64,000 nt of DNA from contig CM077115.1 of NCBI GenBank assembly GCA_039619475.1, positions 550,458,826 through 550,522,825 on the forward strand. Direction: 5' to 3'. Each line of letters begins with the position of its first letter. Position 1 is the stretch's first letter. Below the pieces are notes generated by a model that made no database searches, was not told the DNA's origin, and saw only the letters and a program-made list of their open reading frames with translations. This document shows, piece by piece, positions 27,801 through 41,038 of this stretch. Source of the DNA: Icerya purchasi (Eukaryota; Arthropoda; Insecta; Hemiptera; Monophlebidae). A program made the translations under genes and the position numbers.

Positions 27801-28587
27801 TCTATAAATCTCGTATAGATTAGTCTGTAGACTGCTATTTTTCAATTTTTTGCGTAGTTTGTCGTCATTTCGCTTCCGTTTCAATACAATTTTCACATTA
27901 CTCGGCCCCGCAAGACGTAGTAATTTAATATCTAAGACTTTTTTCCTTCGGTAAAAATATTCGGAACCGATAAAAAAAAAAAAAAATAAACCCAATAAAA
28001 AACAAAGATGTTTCATAAATAAGAGATTTCGGAACAGGGTTATTCGACATAACGCAAAAAAACGATTTCAAAAAGCAAAAATCAATAAGAATCGTGCTAA
28101 AATGTAAAAAATAATTACTTTTAAAATATACCTTAAGGAAATATTACAATTAGGGTCTCAATATAATGAAACACAATCGCATCAAATATTCCCGATGGTT
28201 TATAAAAAATGAATGATTTTTTTTTCTTCTTTCTTTTCATAGTTTTGTATCAGAGCCTTTTTAGACCATGATAATTCCAACGTTAGAATAAGAAAAGATC
28301 GCGTTGTTACACTTATTTAACATGATTTCTAATTATCGTTGCAATACAGAAGTATTAATATTATTTGTGAAGGTAATCATAATTTCCGTATGTATATTTT
28401 ACTGTGTAAAATATTAATTAAATAATCATTTAATACTTTTTTCTGCATTTTCATTAGAGATCTTTAGAATAAATCTTTAAGAGGTGGCTCTTTATTTTTT
28501 AAACTATTTTACTTTTCAATTTTTAGTATAAATATTTTTAAGAGCTAATACGGAGGATAGTCCAACCACTAGAATAATTTTCGGTAC
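24837..28587. other. Non-coding, AT-rich
   Basis: Long A runs (25930-25952 and others); no supported gene. Confidence 0.45.
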
Positions 28588-28700
28588 TCCATCTAGAGCT
28601 AGCTGGTGGTACTGGGTTAAGAATGTAACGTTCAAATTCCGTTACTAATGAGCTTCGAAGTCGCGCTTCGGGGGGTTTCAATTAATCAAATCTCTACTTT
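28588..28700 (+). mobile_element. Possible tRNA-SINE remnant
   Basis: ctagctggtggt (28599-28610) followed by gttcaaattcc (28630-28640) resembles A and B boxes with shorter spacing than in the 46-kb SINE. Weak. Confidence 0.3.
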
Positions 28701-30339
28701 CACATAGAGTAACATTAATGATACTGTAAGCCATTCCTTCAATTTTGAAATTTTAACAGTTCATATCCCCCCCCCCCCCCCGTATTCTAATGAATAGTCT
28801 TTTGGCTAATTTTTGTTTGGCTATATTACAAGCAAGCAATTATCGCTAAGGAGACTCGCTATTTTTAACGCTTACTATAATAACTACACTCAATCATCCA
28901 TCGGTGCCACATAGGACAGCCACTAACTGATACACGTGTTAATAAATTAATAAATAAAAGGTTTATTCGAATAATCTCACTCCACGTGGTCAAATAGGCA
29001 ATAGTACGGAGTATTTCCGTCAGTAATGAACTTGTAATTGGCTCTACACTGTAGGAGTTTCAGAAGTTTATTTGGATCTATATTGAATTTCGATTTTTAA
29101 TTTTTTTCTTTTCAACTTACGTTTCCATAGTAGAATAATAATATATTACCGAGTCACTCACGTTTGCTATATTATCAAAAATTTCCCAAAAAGGACAACA
29201 CGCATCTATGCTAATACGGTACTTACATACCACCACCACTGAAGTCAACTGATACACTTTCTAATGAACAAAGTACCATCTAAACTAGTCTACGTGGTTT
29301 ACAGTTATGCGCACACATAAAAAAAAACACTCCAGAAATATTATAACCTCCTTCCCTTTTATTTATTTATTTATTTATTTTTTTTTTGAAATCGATAAAA
29401 CAATATTTTCACCTCCAGCGTAAAACATAATGCCTTTAAATTAATATAATATATACATATTATTCAGGAAGTGATATCCGACGACGTACAGAACTATGCT
29501 CACAGATTAAAAAAGGCACCCGATCGCTAATCAAGCCGATCGATAGATCTAGCCTAAGACAAAAGTTCAAATAAGACTACTCTTAGCACCAATGGCTGGG
29601 TAGACTGCTATTCGGGCTTTTTCATAAGATATTAAAAATTATTTAATAGCTATCATTAGCTAAGGTGAAATCTATTGAGGAATTACAAAAATACATATAT
29701 ATATATATATATACGAGTATATCACAGACACATATGTATGTTTTTCGAGGGTTAATTTATTTAATAAAAGAAATTCAAGTAACAAACGTAGAATTTTATT
29801 CGACTATGAAACAACGGCACACATATGAATAAAAAACAGAATAACTATGTACATCATTACAATCCGAGAAAAAGATAATTAGATTAACGCGATAATATTA
29901 AACATTAAAAACGAGAACGCCTGAGATTACCAATTGAGCAAAATGAATTTCACGGAAACTTATTTTATTGATAAATACAAAAAATATACACGAATATGTA
30001 TTTCTTCGAATAGAACAATCTACCGAACAATATTAATGCTATTCATTAATATAATTGAATTTCTTGATTAATTTTTGTATATTCGCTCTAAAATTTTTAA
30101 AACTTTCAATTTAATCAACATCATTATCGACTATTAAAATTTAATTATTTTTCGCTCGTTTCTTAAATTCATCTTCACTACTAATATATACATATTTCGT
30201 AGTTGGAAAGTAGTCTCGGTGATACATATACAGGATTTCACCTTCCTTTTTTCCACGTGAAAAGTATTTTAATTTATTCGTTTCTCTCTATTTAATCAAA
30301 GATACGCCGCCACCGGATGGCAATGAAATTTTTATTAAA

Positions 30340-30376
<37 letters not shown>

Positions 30377-33300
30377 ATCAGTTTTGTGATAAACTACGTC
30401 ACGGCTCCGGTGATGTCGTGAAAACGAATATTAAAACTAGAAAAACTAAAAATTGAGGGGAGTCTGCAGCTTTTTGAAAAACCATCACTGAGGAATTATA
30501 AAATAATCAGCAGCGCTGTCCATTGGAAATTCCAATCGATTATCTTCAAATACTTCATCACGATAGTCTTCTACTAAAACACACATACATTCAAGAAAAA
30601 CTCGTTTCACTGTTGAAAAATTTTTGCAAAAAAAGAGGAAAAAAGAAAAAAACCCGGTTTGCGTGGTAATGAATTTCGTTAGTTGTATGGCACAAAGAAG
30701 ATGCCGGATAAAGTTACTCAATCGTTTCCGATACACGTTGTTGTATTTCGCTATAGAAAATCCGTTATTACGTATGCACACACTAATTGCCATTGGCTGA
30801 CGTCTTTTCAATAGGTACATACATATATTGCTGCAGAGCTCTGTTTCTCCTTCGGTGATTTACTTCACATTTCTAGTCGCACTTCCGATATTGCCAGCAT
30901 TCTAGATTGTGCAGCATACAGTAGTAATATTGTGCCATAGATTTTTCAGCGCTAGAACTGGCTTTTGCAGCAACACACACACACACACGGTGTATTTAAT
31001 TATCTCTCTCCCTTTAATCGTTTTCCGTTTATTATATAAAAAATTACTAAACACACACACACGTGATTATTACGACAAGAGACTGTGTGACCTTGAAAAT
31101 TTTCCGACCAAAGAATTTTATTGAAGCCGCACGTAGATGTAATGAAATTCTCTGTTGACCGGAATATAAGATGTGTATATTATAAGTAGATACATTTCTT
31201 TTATTATAGCGTAGTAATATAACCGCGCGTATTTATTAAGCCGGTTATTATAAAACTTTATCGCGCAAAATAATGGCGTTTTTTTTTTTTTTGGTTTTTA
31301 TTTATACACGAGAAGCCCTCATCGATATCGAAAAAAAAAAAGAAATGTTAACCTTGCACGTAGGCGAGCACGAGTGCTTGTCCCTTTTCCCCCTGCCGCT
31401 TTAATGAAAAAAGTTAAATTCCGCAAAAATGACACAATAAACTTTATTTATCTTCGATTACTGGCAAAAAAAAAAACTGACACTAAACGCGGATACCGAA
31501 AGGGTTAAGACGACGGAATCCGCAATACCCGGCGGCTCAATTAGAATAGAGAATTTTGCAATTACGATTAACACAAGATGTAAAACCTATTTTTAGCCAC
31601 AATCTAATGTACTCAATTACCCCACCACTTTATTAATCGCAATTAACGAGAAAAAAAAATTATAATTACGAATATCGGGGATTTTCCAGTCGAATTTTAC
31701 TAAGATGCTAATGATGTTAAAACTTCGCATTAAAAAGATAATCTCGGTAGTATACTTGCCACAGGATGGTAACACTAAAACGGTAAGCAAAAACACAAAA
31801 ATACTCGGCATAAAAGCGGGGATAACTACTATTTTAACTGGAATGTGAACGATTTCAATTATAGCGTCGAAAAACAATATACACACGTAAACTAAAGAAA
31901 TATATACTACAATGTCCAACAAAACTAAAATAATGCGATATACATATATGCACCGTCATACGCGCATTTACGCAGTAATAATAACTTGGGGGGAGTAGCA
32001 AACAAATCTCAAAAATAAAACGCATATCAATTATTTACGAGAAAGAAATGTGCCTAACAACAACAACAACAACGACTATTAAAAAGAAATCGAGAAACTT
32101 CAAATACCCCTCGGGGATACTTAATAAAGAAAAATGTAACACGATCAGCAGCCCCCTTAAATGAAATAATTACCATCATTCAATAATTATGAAATGGATG
32201 AAATAAATAAACAAAAATACAGGGGAAAAAAAAAAAAAAAAATCAGTATCGCTTCGCATTATACTATACCGTACCTTCACCTTCATCCTGTATTCATTGA
32301 TGTGGGGTGGGGGGGGGCATTACCTCTAAAATATAGTCGATCGTTACATGATGGTTATCGTGGTTTATTAACGTGGTCGATAGAGAACAAAATTATGTGC
32401 CCCTTTTAAACCCGCTTTCCCCAACGATGTGCTCCCAAAAATAACCCCCCCCCCGCACTCTTAGTTCTTTTAATACACAAAACTCCGCCGCATTATTGTA
32501 ATTTTTCTTTAATACAAGGGGAAAAATCTCTTTCGGAATCGGTACAAGTGATTTTCGTGGTTCTCCCCGTGAAATTTAACGCGTTTTAATATTTAAAAGA
32601 GACAAAAAAGAGCATTTTTTTAAAAATGGTTTCTTGGTATAATAATTCTCTTTACTATAAAACCACGCGTCACTGGGAAATAAAAGTTTTGGTTCTTCCG
32701 AAGTAAACTAAACATCGAAACAAGTCGCTTCAAATGTAAAATAGTGTGATAATGATTTTAGCAGCATCGAAATATTCAATTTTTGAAATAATTGCAACCT
32801 TCCTTTTTTCCATTTTTTTTTTTATTTTTTTTTTCTATTTAAAATTTTAATAAATTAGCGACACATGTTTCTGGAACACAATTCCATATGCGACAACGAT
32901 TTCCCGAAACGTGTCGCGGTAGTTTGTTAAAATATTCTAAATAATATTTCTGTGAAAGTGTAAACAAAAGTACGCTATTAAAAATGGACAACCAAAAATT
33001 TTTATATCTAATACTTGATTTTATTAACCGAAACGCATTATTACACATTTGATTTGTGAAAGGAAAAAAAAGAAGAAAAAAAACAAAAAAAAAGGAAAAT
33101 TCAAATCTAGCTGCGTGAATATAACGTGAAAGTTTTTTAACCCACGGTAAATACTATTATTGCCATCGCTCAAAGGAAATGACACTCTAATTCAACGCTG
33201 GTCAATTATTACGTTATTCTGATATTTACTTAATTAAAGTCGATTAAAATGGCATCGACCCTGCGCGTAAAACAGCATTGCAATAATTGAAAATCTAGCA

Positions 33301-34689
33301 AGAGGGCACGAATGTGTCCGGGCGGAGTATAATGTTTGAAAAATTAACAACAATTCGACGAGAAATAAATTCCCGGAAGGATGCATCAGACGATTTGCAA
33401 TTCTTAACGAGTTATATTTTAAATTAAAAATCGTTTAGCGATTTTGCATACGAAAAATTTGCTTGCCACGCAGTTAAGCATGCCGTAAACGTGACATAAA
33501 TTTGCGTTTATAAACTGCTTACTAGCCGGTAATTTTATTGTTTTCTTTTTTTTTTACATCACTCGCGATTATAGAAGAACTCTATACTCTCCTATAAACT
33601 ATACACCCCGCCCGGGGGGGGGAGCATAATGAAACGCAAAAGACAATAAGAAATCACGAGTCAAATGAAGAAAAAAAGGGAATAATAAATATTACCCACG
33701 CGGATATGGTTTTATTTTATTATTATACTTATATAAAAGAGTTGCTGCTGGTACTACACTGTGATTGTACAAATATGCACCGCTCTAACTACGTCAAGAT
33801 TTAGAATTGTTCTTCCTGCATTGACAGCAAAATACTCGAAAGAAATTAATCTCGATCATCGCCATGTCCGCGTTTGGGAGACGAAATTAACCTTCGAAAT
33901 TTTAAATAAGGGTACTTATTTCATAATCCAGGTGCCATTTCGACACACCTGTGCGAAATTTTAAAGTAGGGAAACCTTCAAAAAAATTTCAACGTTTTCT
34001 AATTTTTCACTAAACATTATTTCGTCTATTTAACCGGGGTAAATTGGAAAATATATGTATATACAATTTTTAGTACACAACGGGGCAACATTTTTTGATA
34101 GTAGAGCTCGGCCAAAATTTGTGCCATCGAATCTACAGCTAGAAATCAATCTCGATTCGCACGTGACTTAAACGCATCCGCCGACCTCTCTTCGAACTGA
34201 ATTTGATCGACTCGGAAAGTTGCAGAAGATGTGTTTTCCAAGTTGCGAGATTATTTTACATTCCATCTATGTTCTCGTCGCAGATCTACATACATATATT
34301 TAGCGAGACCACGAAGCTGTACAATTTTTCGAGTTCGTCATGCGCTACACTCGCGATCAATCCCCCCCCCCCAAAAAAAAAAAATTGATTATTTCGACCA
34401 CCTTAATTTTAGTCGGATGGTGTGTTACGAAAATACATATATACATTTCTCAATTAAAATTCACCTTTTTTGCCACACTTGAAAAACATGATCTATTAGT
34501 TTTCCACAATGAGGGAGAAAAAATTTTCAGTAATAATAACATTGTAATCTCGTCTATTCTTCATATGTAGAGTCATTTTTATTTTAAAATTTTCAGTGAT
34601 TTTATATAATATGAATCTAACCCAATAGACCTCGGATACTACGGTAATACTTATAGAAAAATTTCAACTGTTTACGTCATTCTTGATAG

Positions 34690-34720
<31 letters not shown>

Positions 34721-34829
34721 TTATTGTCGAAATTTCATAAATATAACGCAAAAACGAAACAAGATTTTTCTCATTACCGCTAGTGTAAGTGATACTATGC
34801 TAAAAGTAACATTCAGTTCCGGTTTTAAA
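28701..34829. other. Non-coding with several poly(C)/poly(G) tracts
   Basis: C15 at 28767-28781, a G9 at 32309-32317, C10 at 32445-32454, G9 at 33614-33622, C11 at 34362-34372; (TA)n at 29695-29713. No supported gene. Confidence 0.45.
30345..30372. repeat. (GA)n microsatellite
   Basis: 14 GA units. Confidence 0.95.
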
Positions 34830-34843
34830 TAATAAGAAAAGTA
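34830..34843. repeat. Left 14-bp target-site duplication
   Basis: taataagaaaagta, repeated exactly at 35344-35357 on the far side of the palindromic element. Its last three bases coincide with the first three of the perfect arm. Confidence 0.7.
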
Positions 34844-34896
34844 TAATAAAACAAACTTTAATAACAAACAATATAGAACAATAAATTAGATAAATA

Positions 34897-34938
34897 CCTA
34901 TTTAGAAACGTTTTCGGGCATAACCCATCATCAGCTAA
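34897..34938 (-). ncRNA. Hammerhead-ribozyme-like motif, left arm
   Basis: Exact mirror of the right-arm motif on the minus strand, with CUGAUGA at 34934-34928. Because the arms are identical, any transcript through the whole element would fold on itself and could hide the motif. Confidence 0.4.
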
Positions 34939-35212
34939 CACTAACTTAAAGGAAACTTAAGACATACTGAAGTGAAATATAGGGAATACATGTGTATATA
35001 TAGAGATGTAAAAAGGAAAAAACATAGCAGGTATAAAAATCAGTAGGTTGAAAATGCTAATAATTAATATAAAATATAAAATAAAACAAGAAGACAAAAA
35101 GTTAAATTTTTATATTAAACAGTGGATTATTATTATTAGGTGTTTGGTCATTTAAAATATTATTTTTATATTTATTTATATAATAATTTTCTGCAATGTT
35201 CATATTGTTCCC

Positions 35213-35254
35213 TTAGCTGATGATGGGTTATGCCCGAAAACGTTTCTAAATAGG
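35213..35254 (+). ncRNA. Hammerhead-ribozyme-like motif, right arm
   Basis: CUGAUGA at 35217-35223, GGG/CCC stem at 35225-35227 and 35233-35235, GAAA at 35236-35239, AACGUU palindrome at 35239-35244, a UUU cleavage-type triplet at 35243-35245, and stem I UUAG (35213-35216) with CUAA (35246-35249). The unpaired U at 35224 departs from the consensus, so activity is doubtful. Confidence 0.4.
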
Positions 35255-35343
35255 TATTTATCTAATTTATTGTTCTATATTGTTTGTTATTAAAGTTTGT
35301 TTTATTATACCATTTTAACAAACAGGATGTATTCACCTACATT

Positions 35344-35357
35344 TAATAAGAAAAGTA
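35344..35357. repeat. Right 14-bp target-site duplication
   Basis: Exact copy of the left flank. About 33 bp (cattttaacaaacaggatg and following) lie between the end of the right arm and this repeat and have no counterpart on the left, so the element is asymmetric. Confidence 0.7.
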
Positions 35358-35396
35358 AAAGAAATACATTTCGGGAAGAAAAAAAAAAGGAGTTTT

Positions 35397-35455
35397 TAGT
35401 TTTTTGATTTGTTTTATTGGTTTTTTGATTTGTTTTATTGGTTTTTCGATTTTTT
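35397..35455. repeat. Tandem repeat, unit 22 bp
   Basis: gattt/gttttattggtttttt repeated twice plus a partial third copy. Confidence 0.8.
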
Positions 35456-36837
35456 GTCTCGGGAATGACGTAGTAGACAGTTGAAAAAATAATTATTCTA
35501 TAAGTGCTATAAAGAAACTAGCACAGAAAAAGGTTCGCGAGTTTCCCCTCGGTGAGGTCCAAATTATGTTAAAAATAAGGGAATTTAAAACGAAAAAAAA
35601 TCGAAATCCATAAAAAATACAAACACATTAGCCCAATAACGCACAAAATTTTCATATACACTCGACTATTTTGTGACACATCAATTATCCATTTTTGAAA
35701 CCCGCCGATTTTCTTAATTGTTTTACTTTTTGAATCGCAGAAACAGCGATAGTGTTTTTTTTTGTTAAATATTTTACAAATTTTTTACAAATTTTTCTTT
35801 AATAGCCGGACAACAAATAATTATATCTCCCCCCCCCCCCTGTTATTTAGAATGGACGCGGTTAATTATTTCTGTAGAAAGTTAAAATACACTGAGGGAA
35901 CCAGTAAGCTAGTGAGGAGTGTCGTAGAGTTTTCCAATAATAAAAAATGTTAATAGTTTTGATGTTTAATCGTTTAAAACGAGTAAAACTGGCAGTACTA
36001 TTAAGGCATCTCATGTAATAAAATTGGAGCTGGTTATTCGGTTTCGCGGATTTTTTGTACAAAATTTTAATAGTTAAAAGTAGTATTTTTATTCATACTT
36101 GCGTTTGCGAAAAATAACTTATTTCGAAATAATATATTTAATGATAAAAACAAAAAGTAGAATAATACTCATCCGTAGAAACGTTTTCGGGGCAAAGTAT
36201 TTTTTATTTTTTCAGCTGAACATGACACTTACAAGTTCGTTTTTGCTATTTATATATTTAACATTATTATTCGAAACATTTTTTTTTTTTTTTTATAACA
36301 TTCAACATCGTTTACAAATTAATTTTATTAAGGTTGCAAAAAATAACAAAAATAAAATAAATAAATAAATAACCACACATTAAATTAGATAACCCCGTGT
36401 CGTAATAATGCGAGAACATAATTGGAACTCCTTCAGATAGTCAAGTTCACTGCGCAGTTTGTTGAATTACACACCGACACAACAAACTGATTCTGAGCAT
36501 GACGCGAATAAAAACGATGCACTTCAACAAATTCGCTCTTTGAATTTCCAATGCTAAAGGATTTGACTTGGACAAAACGGATATGGGGTTACGAATAACG
36601 ATCGCGCTTAGAAACCCCCAATCATCGACAAGAACACGCAGAAAATAAGGAAGGTTGACGATTTCTAATGCAGTCAACCCCCCCCCTCCCCCGGTAGTTC
36701 GAAAAGTATGAAAAGTGTGAAAAAGAGATGCCCATACATCCCATGGCTACCAGCTAACATCGAGGACGCGAACACACCTGAATAGAATGTCGGCAGAAAA
36801 TTCAATTAGAGGAACTGGAATACCTTTAAGGAAGCGC

Positions 36838-36916
36838 ATTAAAAAGTCGAAAAAGTCGAAAAAGTCGAAGCGCATTAAATAGTCGAAGTACATTAAAAAG
36901 TTGAAACGCATCATCG
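36838..36916. repeat. Degenerate tandem array
   Basis: Repeats of gcgcattaaa and aaaagtcg/aaaagttg in changing order; 8-10 bp periodicity. Confidence 0.7.
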
Positions 36917-39900
36917 AAAGATAACGCAACCTCAACTCAGAGAGTAGGGGAAAAAAAGACATTGCGCAATATGAGTGATCTCTCATCGGACACAATGTTC
37001 TTACTTCGTCGGTGATGGCGAAAACCATTCATAGACATGTAATTTTAGCAAAATGTCGAAAACGTTCTGATAAAGCTGATAAATGAACGCGCGACGACAC
37101 ATTCCTCAATAGAGAAATTCGAGGTAATCTTTGAAAAATGGAATAAATAAAACACCCGAGAAAAACCAACAACACCTTACAACCGATGGCCGGGTCTGCG
37201 CACACGTTCTTAAAAATTACCGCTTCGAGCGTCACGCAGAACATTCGGCAGACAGAAACGGGGTGCTGCTGCAACCAGTTTTTGCAGTACCGCTGCATCA
37301 TAGTGCGCGGTATTTGCGTAGTTTTGCTGAGAACTCGCTTATAGTAAATACGTAAAAAAGCTAATGCGCGTGATGCAATTTTTTGTACAGGGAATAAAAA
37401 ATCAGATCCGGGAACAAAATATAAATCAAAACAAATCGACTGCGACACTTGGAACTCCGTGCGCCGGGAGATCAATATCGTTGTCTCTCGCCTGATAAGT
37501 CTGTTTTTTCCCCCTACTTCTTCGTTCTGGTGTAATTCTCGGTCGTGAAAATGTGAAAATTCGACTGAAATCGGATTTTCGCTAAGATTTTCCAAAATTA
37601 CGCGTCAACACTCACTCGCGTGTGCGTAAAAATTATACGTGTTTGGAGGAAAAACTGATGGTGGTGAGCAGGTTATTATATATCGTCCCACCCAATCAGT
37701 GGTTTCGAGAAAACAGAAACCGCGGCAATCTCTTTTGTTCCGCATTATTTTACTTATGTGTAAACTGAAAGCTGTGTGTGAGATACATATCGGCTTAAAT
37801 GGTTTTTTTTTTTAGGTGCCAACGAGAAGGTCTCTTACCTCGTTTAGACAAAATTCCTACAGAAATTCGAATTGAGTACAACCGGTTTCGAGAAATCTTT
37901 AACGTTATTTTTATTCTATATTCTCATTCTCTCATCGAAAAAGTATAATACCACAACAATAATCGTTTATGTTTTTTATTGATTAATTTCAAAAGTTTTT
38001 TCGAATGACAAAAAAATAACTAATAAAAATACTTTTACACTTCAATCCATAGGTCGCGGTCAGGCGAATTTGTCTAAATTAGATTCTTTCGAAAGAAGTA
38101 GTAGAGGAAGAAGAAAAAAATATTAGCGGAACAAAAAAATTGAAATAGAAGGTTTTTTTTATTGAGTTCTTTAAGTTATATAACAAAGTTAACGCGGAGC
38201 TTTGCAACAAAAATTACAAAAATTACAAAAATCATCGCCTAGAAGAATTTTCGAAGATTATCTCTCAATGACTACGTACATCTTTTCTATTTGTTTCCAA
38301 AGCGAGTTATTAAGAAATTTTATAAAGAGTAAATCCGTTGCCGTTGTCAATAATGCTACACATAAATATTACGACAGTGGTTTTACACATTTTAGTGCAG
38401 AACTCGGTTTGAATCCCGGTCATATTTTTACGGGAAATTATCATTACGGCGTACCGCGGAGGAGGAGGGGGGGGGGAGTCGACCAACTCGAATAAAAAAT
38501 AGGAAATATAAAAATAACGGACGAATAAGTAATCCTTCAGTAGGGCACTACTCTTAAGAAAACAAGGCTGTGCCATTGAAAGCAACTTTAAGCTATTGTT
38601 GAATATAGGAAATAAAATGAAGTGTCATTGTTTTAATTAAGGGTTTTTCTTTTTTTTTTCTTCAGATCAATAGCATATTTATTCAAACTTCATTTCGGCG
38701 ACAAAAGTTTTTTTTGATTATTCCGATAAAGTTTTCGACAAGCGAGGCTCCCCTCCCGTTGTTTTCCTTTATATATCTCCCTGATTATGCCGGTGCTTTT
38801 TATATAATTTTAACGTTGCATTTATCGTTTATTACATAGTGTATTCATTTACCAAACTCAGACGCGTCCTTTTATCTACCTAATTTTTCGCTTTTAAAAA
38901 ATTCAAATTTATTCCGCCTAAATTTTCCAACTGCATACTTTACTTTTAATTTGCCACCTCCACAGTTCTAGCTTTACGTTTAACCACAATATGTGTATGA
39001 CATATCTTCGATATCTCTTCAAACCTTTCACTTAGCTTTAGCTACAATTTACTTCCTTCATTCCTTCTTATAATATATACATGTCTTTCCATTACTTTTT
39101 TTGTTGTTTGTTTTTTATATCATAACGTTTTCCGTTATGCGGTAATCTTTCTACATTGTTTCGCTTCCTACTGCACATCGTTCTTGCTTTAGACGGTCCT
39201 TCTATCAGACTTATTTTTATTAGTATCGATTTTAACGCAAAATACGACTGATTTGCAATCTCCTTTCTGATTAAACGACCGATTATAATCTGACTAAAAT
39301 CTCAATCATTTTGTTTTAACCCTTAAATAGTAACGATGGGTCATTCTCCCCGTTGCCATTTAAAGGTGGTACCGAAAATGACGTTACCTTTTACGGGTTA
39401 AACAACACTTTCTCCCTATGGCTAATGAATAACTTCCTCTAGTATACATTTGTTAATTTTTATTTCTTCCTCTTCGATAAATCCGTACATAAACCTTTTC
39501 ACTAATCTGTATATTTATATTTTTTATATACATATATATATGTAGATACACTACATTTATTTCTCGACTAATATCACCTATTTTTCTCTTCCTCTACACC
39601 GAAGATTTTATCTACCTTAAATATTTCGTTGTATATTCATTAAATTTTATTAACCAACTAACAAGATCTGCACATAGGTACATTACATTTAATGTTGAAA
39701 AAACCTTCCTGCAGTCAACCAGAATGATTCAACAACACTTTATAGACAGCTAATTTCATACCGTGCAAGAGATTACCACTAGAAGAATTCCTTCATTTCA
39801 GACAACACATTAGAAAATTGGTGATAAATTATAGGAAATTCGTCTAATTCGCATATAATTTATTTTCAAAAATAATTGTTCATTCGGCTGGTGGTATATT

Positions 39901-41030
39901 TCTAAGGCTTTTCACGATAGCGAAACATTTCCGAATGCTGAAATGACAATTAGCGTACCGGTACGTTAATTTTTCACCCTAGCAACCCTGCAAAGTAATA
40001 TGTGCAAATGTGCTAAAGCCACCAGAGTTATGCACATCACATTATTTCTGATATTCGCAATCAGGGTCCCTTGTCCAGAAATCGTAAATTCAAATACATT
40101 TTGTTTTTGTTTTTGTTTTTTTCCCGAAAAGTTTATTATTTTTCACCATTCTCTAAACATTATTTTCGATTATCCTCTTTTTTCCACTCTAATTTAACGA
40201 TTCGGAATTTACATTAAAATTCGAACACGACCTAACACTGGCATAAGAAAAAAAAGTAGTACGATAACACCGGAAAAGCAATCGATAAAAATCACATTAA
40301 AAATTTTGTATATAGAAAAGTCGATTAAAATCAGCTCCGACAAGAGAAAAATAATCAGCAGAAAGAAGCTTCGATCTGAATAGATTAATCCGATTTCCAG
40401 AGAAGCGAATAAAATCGCATTTACGAAAAACACAACGGGCAAGTGTATTAAAATCGCGCTATAATAAATAACACGTCAGCTATCCGAAAAACCGCATGAT
40501 GTTCAACATGTTGATTAAATATAAAGGGCGGCCCTCAATATCGGTGAGTTGGCATTTTCCTGATAAGGGAATATCGGATATACGAAGAAAAGAAAATCAA
40601 AGAAGGTTCTTTTAGACCTCGTCGTAAGCGCTTATTGCTACGGAGGTACAATAACAGGGGGGGGGGGGAATAGTGTGTTTTAAATACGACCATCCCCGGG
40701 GGGGTTGAAGAAAAATGTTAAACCTCTATTCGGCATCAGAGGAGAAAGCACGAGTGTACTGAAACGTTAATTGTGTGGAACAAAACAAAAAATACCGAGA
40801 TAAGCAAGATAAAAAAGAAGTTCGCCAAAAATAGGGAAGTTGATTAAAATTTAATAAAAAGCAGAATTCGTCATTTTATAAATCTCATCGGATTTTAATT
40901 TCTAGAGATTCGAAATGGAGAAATTTGTTGTTGTTGTTGTTTTTTTTTTGTTAAGCACAAATGAAAGAGAGAAGAAAAGAACAAATATTGTTGTCGCAAA
41001 ATAATTACAAAAAATTAAAGTGAGAGATCG

Positions 41031-41038
41031 TTCTTACC
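41031..41038 (-). other. 5' splice donor of ovo exon 1
   Basis: On the minus strand the sequence reads g|gtaagaa, a near-perfect U1-complementary donor. It falls just after the conserved PLSL region and explains why homology stops before the in-frame stop at 41015. Confidence 0.75.

Larger units (their letters stand above)
34844..35343. mobile_element. Palindromic Penelope-like element with hammerhead-like cores
   Basis: The arms at 34841-34938 and 35213-35310 are perfect inverted repeats over 98 of 98 bases, separated by 274 bp without a reading frame. A 14-bp direct repeat, taataagaaaagta, flanks the unit at 34830-34843 and 35344-35357; it looks like a target duplication from retrotransposition. 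Each arm contains ctgatgatgggttatgcccg then aaaacgtttctaa: a hammerhead-like order of CUGAUGA, GGG/CCC stem-loop, GAAA, self-complementary AACGUU, and flanks UUAG/CUAA that can pair. The core has one extra U before stem II. Penelope-like elements are known to carry hammerhead ribozymes in their terminal repeats and often have inverted ends. Family assignment is inference. Confidence 0.6.
35358..41030. other. Probable ovo intron or downstream DNA; no exon recognised
   Basis: Lies directly downstream of the ovo donor on the minus strand. C12 at 35829-35840, C9 at 36678-36686, G10 at 38467-38476 and G12 at 40657-40668. agaaacgttttcgggg at 36178-36193 repeats the core of the palindromic element. 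A C/T-rich block covers 38740-39620. The 188-codon minus frame at 37029-37595 has no known domain. Confidence 0.45.
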
